DNA of 64,000 nucleotides from Sphingobacterium faecale (lineage in GTDB: Bacteria; Bacteroidota; Bacteroidia; Sphingobacteriales; Sphingobacteriaceae): the NCBI RefSeq assembly GCF_016746095.1, contig NZ_JAERTY010000003.1:186001-250000 (forward strand), in the 5' to 3' direction. The notes under the pieces are model-generated. The model was not told the DNA's origin. It searched no databases and saw nothing but the letters and a program-made list of their open reading frames with translations. Below are positions 26,283 to 34,285 of this stretch, in pieces. Position numbers and translations under genes: made by a program. The stretch's first letter is position 1, and each line of letters starts with the position of its first letter.

Positions 26283-28835
26283 ATGCAAAAAAAATCCACC
26301 TTCTTGTATGCTACCTTAGCATGCATGCTCACTGGTAATATTGCTTTAGCCCAACAAGTAATAACCGGTAAAATCACGGACGGGAAACACCCTATCGCAG
26401 GCGCAACCATTTTAGTTTCCGGGAGTAAAATTGGAACTTCGTCAGATGCGAATGGCAATTTCACTTTAAAAACGGAGCAGAACACTGGACAGTTGGAGAT
26501 CAAATACATTGGTCACACAACACAATCACTCAATTTTTCGAACAATGCCACTATTGGAACAATCATCCTTATTCCGACTGCAGATCAATCTCTTGATGAA
26601 ATCGTTATCGTCGGAAAGGGTGTGATCGACATCGCGGAAGGCAGACAAACTCCAATTGCTGTATCGACTATCCGCCAACAAGAAATTGAAGAAAAGGTCG
26701 GAGCACAAGACATCACTGCCGTGTTGGCCAATACACCATCTGTTTATATTACAAGTCAAGCCCGCGGCTTTGGAGAATCATCCATGACTACGCGTGGTTT
26801 TGACCAGTCTAATACTGCATTCTTATTAAATGGTCAACCCATCAACGGTATGGACAACGGTCGTGTTTATTGGTCTAACTGGAACGGTTTAAGTGACATC
26901 GCATCGGTGGTACAGATCCAGCGTGGATTAGGTTCCTCCAAGTTAGCCATCTCATCTGTCGGCGGTACAACAAACTTTGTGACCAAATCCACAGACATGA
27001 GAGAAGGCGGATTCTTCAAGCGTTCGGTAGCTAACGATATGTATCGTAAATCTACTTTAGCGTATAATACAGGACTATTAAAAAGTGGGTTTGCAGTATC
27101 CGTAATGTTCACAGATTGGCGAGGTGACGGGTACATGGATAAAACAGAAGGAGCAGGTCAAAACTATTTCTTATCTGTAGGATACAAGGTCAATGAGAAG
27201 CACAATTTAAATCTAATGGTAACAGGTGCCCCACAATGGCATAATACCGGATATACCTCTAAATTAAGTAACTTTTTAAAAGAAGGACGTAAATACAACG
27301 ATAACATACAAACTTTAAATGGTATCGAAATGAATCCACGTAAGAACTTCTACCATAAGCCCGTTTCTAATTTTAACTGGGATTGGAAAATCTCTGACAA
27401 ATCATCTTTAGCTACAGTAGTATACGCTTCTATGGCAAGAGGTGGAGGTCAATCTTACCAGAAAGTGGACAAAACATATCTAGACCCTCTTTTAGTTGCA
27501 GATGTAAACAATCATCAATGGTATGGTATCGTTTCTAACTACAACCGTCAGCTAAACGAAAATCTGAACTTCAACTTTGGTTTTGACTTACGCGATTACA
27601 AAGGTGAGCATTATAGACAAGCTACCGATTTATTGGGAAAATCCAGTATTAAGCATCAAGGGAATGTGAACCTTCCCGGTGCTACGGAAACAAGCCATAT
27701 CTACACCACTAATCCTTGGAAAACATGGGGGGATCGTCCCAAAAATGCAGAAGATCGTCTAGGCTGGGATTATAATCAGATTGTACGCTATGGAGGAGTA
27801 TTTGGACAAATTGAGTATGCTAAAAATGGTTTTACTGCATTCTTCCAAGGTTCTGCTTCTCAGCAGCATAATGTTCGTAAAGATTATTACACCTATAAAC
27901 CAGGAGAAGAAAAGTCGGACGATGTTAATAATTTTGGCTACAACGTAAAAGGAGGAGTGAGCTACACATTGAACCAACATACGTTATTTGGTAATGCCGG
28001 TATTTATTCAAGACAGCCTTACCAGAACAACATCTTCATGAATTACAGGAATGACATCAATGAATATGCTGAAAACGAAGAAATCATTGGTCTAGAATTG
28101 GGTTATAAGTTTACCTCAAAATACTTCGAAGCCAACCTAAATGCCTACCGTACGACCTGGGACAATCGTGTGACAGGAAGTACAGGTACAGCCAGTGATA
28201 AAGACGTCAAAGAATTCAACCCTAATAACGATCCTAACGGATTACAAAAAGGGGATTACACATACCTCTCTAACTATGGCGTAAAACAAATACACCAAGG
28301 TCTAGAACTAGACTTTGTATTGCATCCTTTTAAAGACTTCCAATTAAAAGGGTTTGGATCGTTGGGCGATTGGAAATATGACGGCAACGCAGTTACCATT
28401 GTACGCAACGAGAGTCGTGAAGAGCTGGGACGCAGAAATCGTGATTTGAGCAATGTACATGTAGGTGACGCTGCACAGACTTCGTATGGTGCAGGGGTTA
28501 AATACAGCTTCCTTAAAGGATTATCTGTGGATGCGGATTACAGAAGGTTTGAAAGACTATATGGCGCATTACCAAAAGACAAACCGACACTAAAACTACC
28601 TGATTATGATTTAGTAGACGCGGGTATTTCCTATAAACTACAAATCAGTCACAAGAATACACTAAGCTTACGTGCTAATATCAATAATTTATTCAATAAA
28701 TTATATATTACAGACGCTACTTCTAATGCAGATGCAACAGCTACATCAGAATACTGGAACGGTATAGAGACGTCCAACTATGTATTGATGGGATGGGGCC
28801 GTACTTGGAATGGATCAATTAAAATGACTTTCTAA
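26283..28835 (+). CDS. TonB-dependent receptor with carboxypeptidase-like domain
   Basis: The 850-residue protein has a signal peptide ending IALAQ. A CarboxypepD_reg-like domain follows (about 26-105, VITGKITDGKHPIAGATILV). Then comes a TonB plug with LDEIVIVGKGV and FLLNGQPINGMDNGRVYWSNW, and a 22-strand-type barrel ending MTF. The plug and barrel are those of true TonB-dependent transporters. No SusD or enzyme is adjacent, so the ligand, perhaps a siderophore or metal chelate, is unknown. The gene is followed by a long hairpin shared with the convergent MgtC gene. Confidence 0.9.
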   Translation: MQKKSTFLYATLACMLTGNIALAQQVITGKITDGKHPIAGATILVSGSKIGTSSDANGNFTLKTEQNTGQLEIKYIGHTTQSLNFSNNATIGTIILIPTADQSLDEIVIVGKGVIDIAEGRQTPIAVSTIRQQEIEEKVGAQDITAVLANTPSVYITSQARGFGESSMTTRGFDQSNTAFLLNGQPINGMDNGRVYWSNWNGLSDIASVVQIQRGLGSSKLAISSVGGTTNFVTKSTDMREGGFFKRSVANDMYRKSTLAYNTGLLKSGFAVSVMFTDWRGDGYMDKTEGAGQNYFLSVGYKVNEKHNLNLMVTGAPQWHNTGYTSKLSNFLKEGRKYNDNIQTLNGIEMNPRKNFYHKPVSNFNWDWKISDKSSLATVVYASMARGGGQSYQKVDKTYLDPLLVADVNNHQWYGIVSNYNRQLNENLNFNFGFDLRDYKGEHYRQATDLLGKSSIKHQGNVNLPGATETSHIYTTNPWKTWGDRPKNAEDRLGWDYNQIVRYGGVFGQIEYAKNGFTAFFQGSASQQHNVRKDYYTYKPGEEKSDDVNNFGYNVKGGVSYTLNQHTLFGNAGIYSRQPYQNNIFMNYRNDINEYAENEEIIGLELGYKFTSKYFEANLNAYRTTWDNRVTGSTGTASDKDVKEFNPNNDPNGLQKGDYTYLSNYGVKQIHQGLELDFVLHPFKDFQLKGFGSLGDWKYDGNAVTIVRNESREELGRRNRDLSNVHVGDAAQTSYGAGVKYSFLKGLSVDADYRRFERLYGALPKDKPTLKLPDYDLVDAGISYKLQISHKNTLSLRANINNLFNKLYITDATSNADATATSEYWNGIETSNYVLMGWGRTWNGSIKMTF

Positions 28836-28848
28836 TCATTTTCAATAA

Positions 28849-28891
28849 CGTAAGAAGGGAGGGGATCTAGATCAGATTCCTCCTTCTTACG
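28849..28891 (+). terminator. Hairpin between convergent receptor and MgtC genes
   Basis: CGTAAGAAGG (from 28849) pairs with CCTTCTTACG (to 28891), with the stem extending inward through a small bulge. It overlaps the MgtC stop. A T-run is weak, so termination strength is uncertain. Confidence 0.6.
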
Positions 28892-29534
28892 ATATATTAC
28901 TGAAGGAATCCACATACTGCAGAGAGATAATCTTTTCATTCATCATACGAACGCGCTGTCGACGACTGGAAATATCATATACAACAGTCAATTTTTCTCC
29001 ATTCTTTTCAATTCCCTTACGTATTGCATCGACTCCCTGGTCTATCAAAAATCTCTCGAACTCGTATAGGCGCCCGACCCTATTATCAATAAAAGTCACA
29101 TAAATCGTCCTAGAAAAGTACACATTGGACAAGAACGTTTCCATCTTCTGGAATAACGAAAGAACGACCACCATCAGCACAGCTAGAGAAATACCCAATA
29201 TAAACTGGCCAAACCCCACCAACATTCCTACCGCAGCCACAGTCCATATTACTGCTGCTGTAGTCAATCCCTGAACGGAAAATTTACCTCTAAAAATCAC
29301 GCCAGCTCCCAAGAATCCAATTCCTGTAACGATATTCGCAGCAATTCGATCATCTGAAAGATTTCCTAAACGAGACGCCATAGTAAATATTGTGGCACCT
29401 AGACAAATCAAGATCACCGTTCGGAATCCAGCAGACTTATTTCTATACTCTCGCTCCATCCCCACAATAGAACCACATAGAAGAGACACCAAAACCGTTT
29501 GTAAATTCTCATTGGAGAAAAAAACTTCTAACAT
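28887..29534 (-). CDS. MgtC/SapB-family membrane protein
   Basis: I use the ATG at 29534, giving MLEVFFSNENLQTVLVSLLCGS; a longer frame from 29582 adds 16 polar residues before the first helix. The protein has the MgtC signature GSIVGMEREYRNKSAGFRTVILICLGA and four to five membrane helices. The motif GIGFLGAGVIF follows, and a C-terminal cytoplasmic domain starts around the SRTIYVTF segment. MgtC proteins help cells survive low magnesium and, in some species, act on the F-type ATPase; they are not proven Mg transporters. The gene stands alone. Confidence 0.88.
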   Translation of the reverse strand: MLEVFFSNENLQTVLVSLLCGSIVGMEREYRNKSAGFRTVILICLGATIFTMASRLGNLSDDRIAANIVTGIGFLGAGVIFRGKFSVQGLTTAAVIWTVAAVGMLVGFGQFILGISLAVLMVVVLSLFQKMETFLSNVYFSRTIYVTFIDNRVGRLYEFERFLIDQGVDAIRKGIEKNGEKLTVVYDISSRRQRVRMMNEKIISLQYVDSFSNIS

Positions 29535-29694
29535 AACGCTCGAAAAATAAAATTCACTACTATTTATATAGGTCCTATTCAAGCACCGCTACACGTGTCT
29601 GGAAAGTTATCCATAAACAGATAAAAAAACAAGAAGATTATTGTGCCTTATCAAACTAAAGTTTACATTTATAACAACTTTAATATCGAACCTT

Positions 29695-30660
29695 ATGATC
29701 TTACAAGGACGTCTACCCAAAATGACAGGAATTGTGCTTACCCTCTTATTATTAAATTCTTGCGCATCCTATAATTATTCTTCTTTTTCGTCCCAATTGA
29801 GACACAGTAACTGTAACCAACAAAATGTATACAATTATCACGCAAGCGATCTCCCAATCCCACTGCATCAGTTAAAAATAGACACGATATTAAGTTCTAA
29901 GATATCAAAGAAAAGTCTGAACATAGCGAATGCAATAGGCATCTTAGATCAACTGACTCAATACACTCACGCTAAAAACAGTGTAAAAACCGCATCCGTC
30001 GAACACAAATTAGACATGATGAGTCTGAGGCTTGATATCTTTCAGAAAATAAACAACGCATCCCTTATCGTATCTGCAGTTTCTTCAGAACTAGACTGCG
30101 AAGAAGAACGAACCAGCCAAATCGCAAATTTTTTGGAAGGCAAGCAAAGTGATCTAGAGTCTAAACTTACCATTAGCGCCATCGTTATAGGGGCCAGTGG
30201 AGCCATTGCTACGGGAGGAACTATCAGTAATGAACGTGTGAGCAATACTATTGGCATCGGGACAGGTATTGCCGAGGCTTCTATTGGTCTATTTATGTTG
30301 TTCAATAAACGTAAAATAGAGTTCTATCATGAGAGAAATGCATTAAGAGACGTATGGTTCGGGAGCGAGACATCCACCAACTTCCCTCCTTTTATCTGGT
30401 ACTATCTAAACTATGCTGATCCCAACGAAGCGGATACCAAATCAGTCAGAAAACAGATTATCGAAAAGTGGAAAAATTTCGGACAAATAGACGAAGAAGA
30501 TGAAGAGCTGGTACTGGATAAACTCTATTTTGGTAAAGGTGGCAGATACAAAGCCGAAGAACTCAATAACCGTGCAGATATGTATGACCAAGTCGAATCA
30601 CACATCAACTTACTCAAACAAGAGCTTATGGCCTTATCGCTAGAGATCGAAAAAATTTAA
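29695..30660 (+). CDS. Predicted lipoprotein with two glycine-rich membrane-like segments, function unknown
   Basis: I take the ATG at 29695 or 29722 as start; a TTG at 29641 opens the same frame but adds an unlikely N-terminus. The signal ends in a lipobox, LLLNSC. The mature part is mostly helical. Near the middle are two hydrophobic, glycine-rich stretches, SAIVIGASGAIATGG and NTIGIGTGIAEASIGLFMLF, resembling paired transmembrane or glycine-zipper helices. A charged C-terminal half follows with coiled-coil character at the end (MYDQVESHINLLKQELMALS). It has no clear family. It lies alone between MgtC and superoxide dismutase genes. Confidence 0.65.
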   Translation: MILQGRLPKMTGIVLTLLLLNSCASYNYSSFSSQLRHSNCNQQNVYNYHASDLPIPLHQLKIDTILSSKISKKSLNIANAIGILDQLTQYTHAKNSVKTASVEHKLDMMSLRLDIFQKINNASLIVSAVSSELDCEEERTSQIANFLEGKQSDLESKLTISAIVIGASGAIATGGTISNERVSNTIGIGTGIAEASIGLFMLFNKRKIEFYHERNALRDVWFGSETSTNFPPFIWYYLNYADPNEADTKSVRKQIIEKWKNFGQIDEEDEELVLDKLYFGKGGRYKAEELNNRADMYDQVESHINLLKQELMALSLEIEKI

Positions 30661-30779
30661 TAGGATTAACTGATCCGCCTAATGTAATAATTCTGTCGAA
30701 AAATATCAGAAATCTTAAATCTTAATCGTTAATTAACACGGATATTGGTAATATTGAGTATAATTAAAACTAAAAACTC

Positions 30780-31454
30780 ATGAAACTAGTTAAAACAGCA
30801 TTATTTGCAGCGGCATTATTTTCCGCACAGTTTACATTCGCACAGTTTAAGCAGACCCCTTTACCATATGGATATAATGCATTCGAAAATGCGATTGATG
30901 CCAAAACTATGGAGATACACTACGCTAAACACGCAGCTGCTTATACGGCTAATCTGAACAAAGCGATTACAGGAACTGCTGCTGAAAAAGGAAGTATTGA
31001 GCAACTGTTATCAAAAATATCAGGACAAAGTGCAGCAGTCAGAAATAATGGTGGTGGTCACTACAACCATGAGCTTTTTTGGACGATCCTGACTCCAGAG
31101 AAAAACACAAAACCTTCAGATAAATTAGCAAAAGCTATCAACGAAACTTTCGGTTCTGTAGATGCTATGAAAGAAAAAGTAAATGCTGCCGGAGCTTCCC
31201 GTTTCGGCTCAGGCTGGGCTTGGCTATCTGTTGACAAAAATGGTAAGTTGTTCGTTAGTTCGACACCTAACCAAGACAACCCATTAATGGATGTGGTTGA
31301 AGAAAAAGGAACACCAATCTTGGGTCTTGACGTTTGGGAACATGCCTATTACCTAAAATATCAGAACAAACGTCCTGACTATTTAGCAGCTATCTGGAGC
31401 ATCATCAACTGGAAAGAAGTAAGCAACAGATACGAACAAGCATTAAAGAAATAA
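30780..31454 (+). CDS. Exported Fe/Mn superoxide dismutase
   Basis: The 224-residue protein is a normal Fe/Mn superoxide dismutase preceded by a signal peptide ending FTFAQ, so it acts in the periplasm or outside. The metal ligands are the His of MEIHYAKH, the His of GHYNHELFW, and Asp and His of LDVWEHAYYLKYQNKR. The conserved GSGWAWL segment is present. Whether it uses Fe or Mn cannot be decided by eye. It detoxifies external or periplasmic superoxide. It is a single-gene unit with a very strong terminator. Confidence 0.94.
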   Translation: MKLVKTALFAAALFSAQFTFAQFKQTPLPYGYNAFENAIDAKTMEIHYAKHAAAYTANLNKAITGTAAEKGSIEQLLSKISGQSAAVRNNGGGHYNHELFWTILTPEKNTKPSDKLAKAINETFGSVDAMKEKVNAAGASRFGSGWAWLSVDKNGKLFVSSTPNQDNPLMDVVEEKGTPILGLDVWEHAYYLKYQNKRPDYLAAIWSIINWKEVSNRYEQALKK

Positions 31455-31462
31455 CAACTCAT

Positions 31463-31504
31463 AAAAATAAAATAAGCATCCCTAGGGATGCTTATTTTAT
31501 TTTT
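31463..31504 (+). terminator. Strong intrinsic terminator after superoxide dismutase gene
   Basis: Perfect 20-nt arms (31463-31482, 31485-31504) with A- and T-rich ends. It closes the dismutase gene and insulates it from the pseudogene. Confidence 0.93.
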
Positions 31505-31624
31505 ACAATGCTTTAAATTCCTTACATAGCAAGAAGAGATATGCTGCCGACCAGACTATCCCCTATAATGTCAACATCAGCAATATGGAATTAGGATTAG
31601 AAATCTGGTATTTATAAATGACAT

Positions 31625-32110
31625 GAGTACGATTTTCCCTATAAGCTATACACATTTTATTTTCAACAGTTTTAACCGACAACTGAAGTTCCTCGACTAC
31701 AAGCTTATACGATTTTGAGCATCCTTACAACATTGGTATATCACTCTGCATTTCCCAGGTAATGCATCTACAGCCTCATTATATAAGAGTGAAATTCTTC
31801 CATACTAACGTATTCCTAAGCATAGGCAGGATTCAGCTCCTCTGTTATCCATACTTCCTCCCTAATCAACCTATTATTCTGAGCGCGTAATATATTAAGC
31901 GTTCTATTTCGTAAAGATTTATAAAGATAGGTCTTAATATGGAAAATATTCAGTGAAGTCCGGTCTTTCCATAATTTGACGAAAATATCTTGAAGACAAT
32001 CTTCAATTAGTCCAGTATCTCGTGTGTAATATCCTAAAAAACGACACGAGTCATCTAAGCAGAGATTACGGTCTCCCTCTACCAACTATTCATTAAGAAA
32101 AAACTCTTTC
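31625..32110 (-). pseudogene. Decayed ECF sigma factor gene
   Basis: An open piece at 31816-32085 encodes intact sigma region 2: CRFLGYYTRDTGLIEDCLQD then FVKLWKDR, LYKSLRNRTLNILR. It stops at a TAG. Past the stop, translation in other frames still shows a region-4 remnant. First comes NEAVDALPGKCRVIY (about 31735-31790), then after a frame change YKLVVEELQLSVKTVENKM (about 31650-31715), the helix-turn-helix of ECF factors. The N-terminus is also broken, with a stop just before a TTG start. At least two frame changes and several stops mean no working sigma factor is made. No FecR anti-sigma gene is left beside it. Confidence 0.85.
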
Positions 32111-32124
32111 AGAATGGATTGCCA

Positions 32125-32481
32125 TTACACCAAAGCTTCTATTGTCTTTTCCAAATCTTCGAGATCAAAAGGCTTTGGCAAATAAGCTTCGGCTCCAGCT
32201 TGCGCCGCTAAGGATGCGATATCACTATTTGCAGAACAATAGACTACTGGTATTTCCTTGAATTTGGCATTGCTTTTCACTAACTTTGTCGCTTCAATCC
32301 CCCCTATATCGGGAATCCAATTGTCCATAATAATAACATCAGGCATCGCTTCCTCCAAACGTTCTATAATATCATGGGATGTTTCAGAAATCTCAACAAT
32401 ATAACCAGAAGACTCCAAGACAATAGAGAAGATACTTAGGATCGTCTTATCATCGTCAAAAATCATTACTTTTTTAGCCAT
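32125..32481 (-). CDS. Single-domain response regulator (last gene of signalling operon)
   Basis: The 118-residue protein is one CheY-like receiver. It has the acidic pocket (FDDDKT), the phosphoacceptor aspartate in IIMDNWIP, the Ser/Thr switch in VVYCSAN and the lysine in LPKPF. No output domain is attached, so it passes phosphate on or acts through protein contact. It sits 20 bp after cheB, as the last gene of the six-gene operon. Its partner kinase is probably one of the two hybrid kinases upstream. It is less like the other receivers in the operon than they are to each other. Confidence 0.92.
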   Translation of the reverse strand: MAKKVMIFDDDKTILSIFSIVLESSGYIVEISETSHDIIERLEEAMPDVIIMDNWIPDIGGIEATKLVKSNAKFKEIPVVYCSANSDIASLAAQAGAEAYLPKPFDLEDLEKTIEALV

Positions 32482-32501
32482 ACGTAGATCAAAATAAGAC
32501 T

Positions 32502-33098
32502 TTATAATTTATCGTTCAATTTATTTATGTAGCATGCCATATCTTTTGGAGCCAATACATGTTCAATTTTCAATTTATTCAAGGCCTGTCTCGGCATAAA
32601 ATCAACTTCTGCTGTACTTGGATCCTGCACACAGATCGTTCCTCCATATTGGGCGATATGTGCCAACCCCTCCACTCCATCACTATTAGCCCCAGACAAC
32701 AAAAGTCCGACCGTATTTTCTCCAAAAACTTGCGCCGCAGAGTAAAAGGCTACATCTATAGAAGGCCTAGAAAAATTCACCTTTTCCGAAACATCCAAGG
32801 ACATACATCCATCTTTTTCAAACAACAGATGGTAATCTGCTGGTGCTAGATAAGCTTTACCTTTTTCCAAAAACATCTTATCTACAACCTCCAACACCGG
32901 TACTTTACTATATGCATTTAACAACGTACTTAATGTACTTTCGGGATGGGCCTTGCGATGCAGCACAATCACTATGCTCGACAAAGAGTCTGGGTTAAGA
33001 TAAGGCAAAACTTCTATCAAAACATGGATACTTCCTGCCGACCCACCTATTACCACAACTTTCGTTCCGTTGAACATAACATTTAATGCTTTCTCCAT
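32502..33098 (-). CDS. cheB: CheB-type methylesterase, catalytic domain only
   Basis: The 198-residue protein is the CheB catalytic domain without the usual N-terminal receiver. The triad reads S20 (GGSAG), H47 (VLHRKA) and D140 (SGANSDGVEG). CheB removes methyl groups from glutamates, normally on chemoreceptors. It overlaps the cheR gene by 16 bp, which points to coupled translation. No chemoreceptor, CheA or CheW is in the window. With no receiver of its own, it may be controlled by the separate single receivers on either side. The true substrate is unknown. Confidence 0.93.
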   Translation of the reverse strand: MEKALNVMFNGTKVVVIGGSAGSIHVLIEVLPYLNPDSLSSIVIVLHRKAHPESTLSTLLNAYSKVPVLEVVDKMFLEKGKAYLAPADYHLLFEKDGCMSLDVSEKVNFSRPSIDVAFYSAAQVFGENTVGLLLSGANSDGVEGLAHIAQYGGTICVQDPSTAEVDFMPRQALNKLKIEHVLAPKDMACYINKLNDKL

Positions 33099-33913
33099 AT
33101 TTTTTCACCCTCCACTTGCCGGTAGTGTCCTTCGATAGCTGAAAAACGGAGTGTTTCTTTTGTTCCTAACGCTAGATAACCTAGGTTATGAAGACTCTCG
33201 TCAAATACTTTGAATACCCGTTCCTGTAAATCTTTATCAAAATAAATCAATACATTTCGGCATAGAATTAACTGAAACTCGTTGAAGGATGTGTCAGAAA
33301 CCAAATTATGCGTTGAAAAAATCATCCTCTCGCTCAGTGTAGAGTCAAACCTTGCATAATCATATCCCGTGATATAATAGCTTGAAAAATCCTTACTACC
33401 ACCGGAGCGTATATAGTTTTCCGAATAGGCTTTCATATGGTTCAAAGGAAATATACCTGTCACAGCTTTTTCAAGCACTGTAGGATTAATATCCGTTGCA
33501 TACATGAGAGACTTGTGATAGAGATTAGCTTCTTTCAACAATATCGCGATAGAATAAGCTTCTTCTCCTGTAGAACAACCTGCAATCCAAATACGAATCA
33601 ACGGATAGGTTCCCAACCGAGGCATTACCTCTTGTCTCAATACCTTATAAAAACTTGGATCGCGAAACATTTCAGTAACATTCACCGTAATCTCTTCAAC
33701 AAAGTGTTGCAGATAAGAAGCATCATTGACTACCCGATAGCGGAGTTCAGCAAAGCTAGAAAACCGATCGACTAAACAGATCCTGTTCAATCTCCGTTTC
33801 AAAGATGCTCTGCTATACTGCCTAAAATCATACCCATAAATTGTCGCCACGTCATTTAGCAATAGCGTAATCTCCTCGTCCTTCAGTATATCCGGTTCTA
33901 ACATCACACCCAC
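33083..33913 (-). CDS. cheR: CheR-type glutamate O-methyltransferase
   Basis: The 276-residue protein has the CheR N-terminal helical domain (about 1-80) and the SAM-binding domain with IWIAGCSTGEEAYSIAILL, then DINPTVLEKA and ILCRNVLIYFD. CheR methylates specific glutamates of receptors with S-adenosylmethionine. No C-terminal extension with TPR or PAS domains is present. The start overlaps the upstream receiver gene by 10 bp and its end overlaps cheB by 16 bp. Because no receptor is nearby, it may methylate the coiled coil of the hybrid kinase in the same operon; that is inference. Confidence 0.94.
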   Translation of the reverse strand: MGVMLEPDILKDEEITLLLNDVATIYGYDFRQYSRASLKRRLNRICLVDRFSSFAELRYRVVNDASYLQHFVEEITVNVTEMFRDPSFYKVLRQEVMPRLGTYPLIRIWIAGCSTGEEAYSIAILLKEANLYHKSLMYATDINPTVLEKAVTGIFPLNHMKAYSENYIRSGGSKDFSSYYITGYDYARFDSTLSERMIFSTHNLVSDTSFNEFQLILCRNVLIYFDKDLQERVFKVFDESLHNLGYLALGTKETLRFSAIEGHYRQVEGEKIWRKH

Positions 33914-34275
33914 TGTTTTACCACTTCCATAAGGATATCCACTTGAATAGGCTTCGATATATAATCGTTTGCACCTGCCTTAATACATTTCTCTCTATCA
34001 CCGGCCATTGCCTGAGCGGTAACAGCGACTATGGGGATATCCTTTGTATTTTCATTTTTTCTAATCAGTCGGATAGTTTCATAGCCATCCATTTCAGGCA
34101 TCATCATATCCATTAATACCAAACCGACCTGTTTATCACCAAAAAGTAACTCCAATGCTTCCTTACCACTTTGACAAGTAATAACTTTATAGCCTTTCGC
34201 TTTAAGAGTCAATGCTAATGCAAAAATATTACGTGCATCATCATCGACTATCATTATCAGGTTTTTGATTTCCAT
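33904..34275 (-). CDS. Single-domain response regulator
   Basis: The 123-residue protein is one receiver domain with VDDDARN, the phosphoacceptor in VLMDMMMPEMDGYE, the switch threonine in AVTAQAM and the lysine in ISKPI. It closely resembles the last receiver of the upstream hybrid kinase: both have the MDMMMPEMDGY stretch and the AMxGDREKCIxAGAxDYISKP pattern. One probably arose from the other by duplication. It lies 10 bp after the kinase gene and overlaps cheR by 10 bp, so it may shuttle phosphate from the kinase to CheR/CheB control. Confidence 0.93.
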   Translation of the reverse strand: MEIKNLIMIVDDDARNIFALALTLKAKGYKVITCQSGKEALELLFGDKQVGLVLMDMMMPEMDGYETIRLIRKNENTKDIPIVAVTAQAMAGDREKCIKAGANDYISKPIQVDILMEVVKQWV

Positions 34276-34285
34276 CTTCTAAAAA

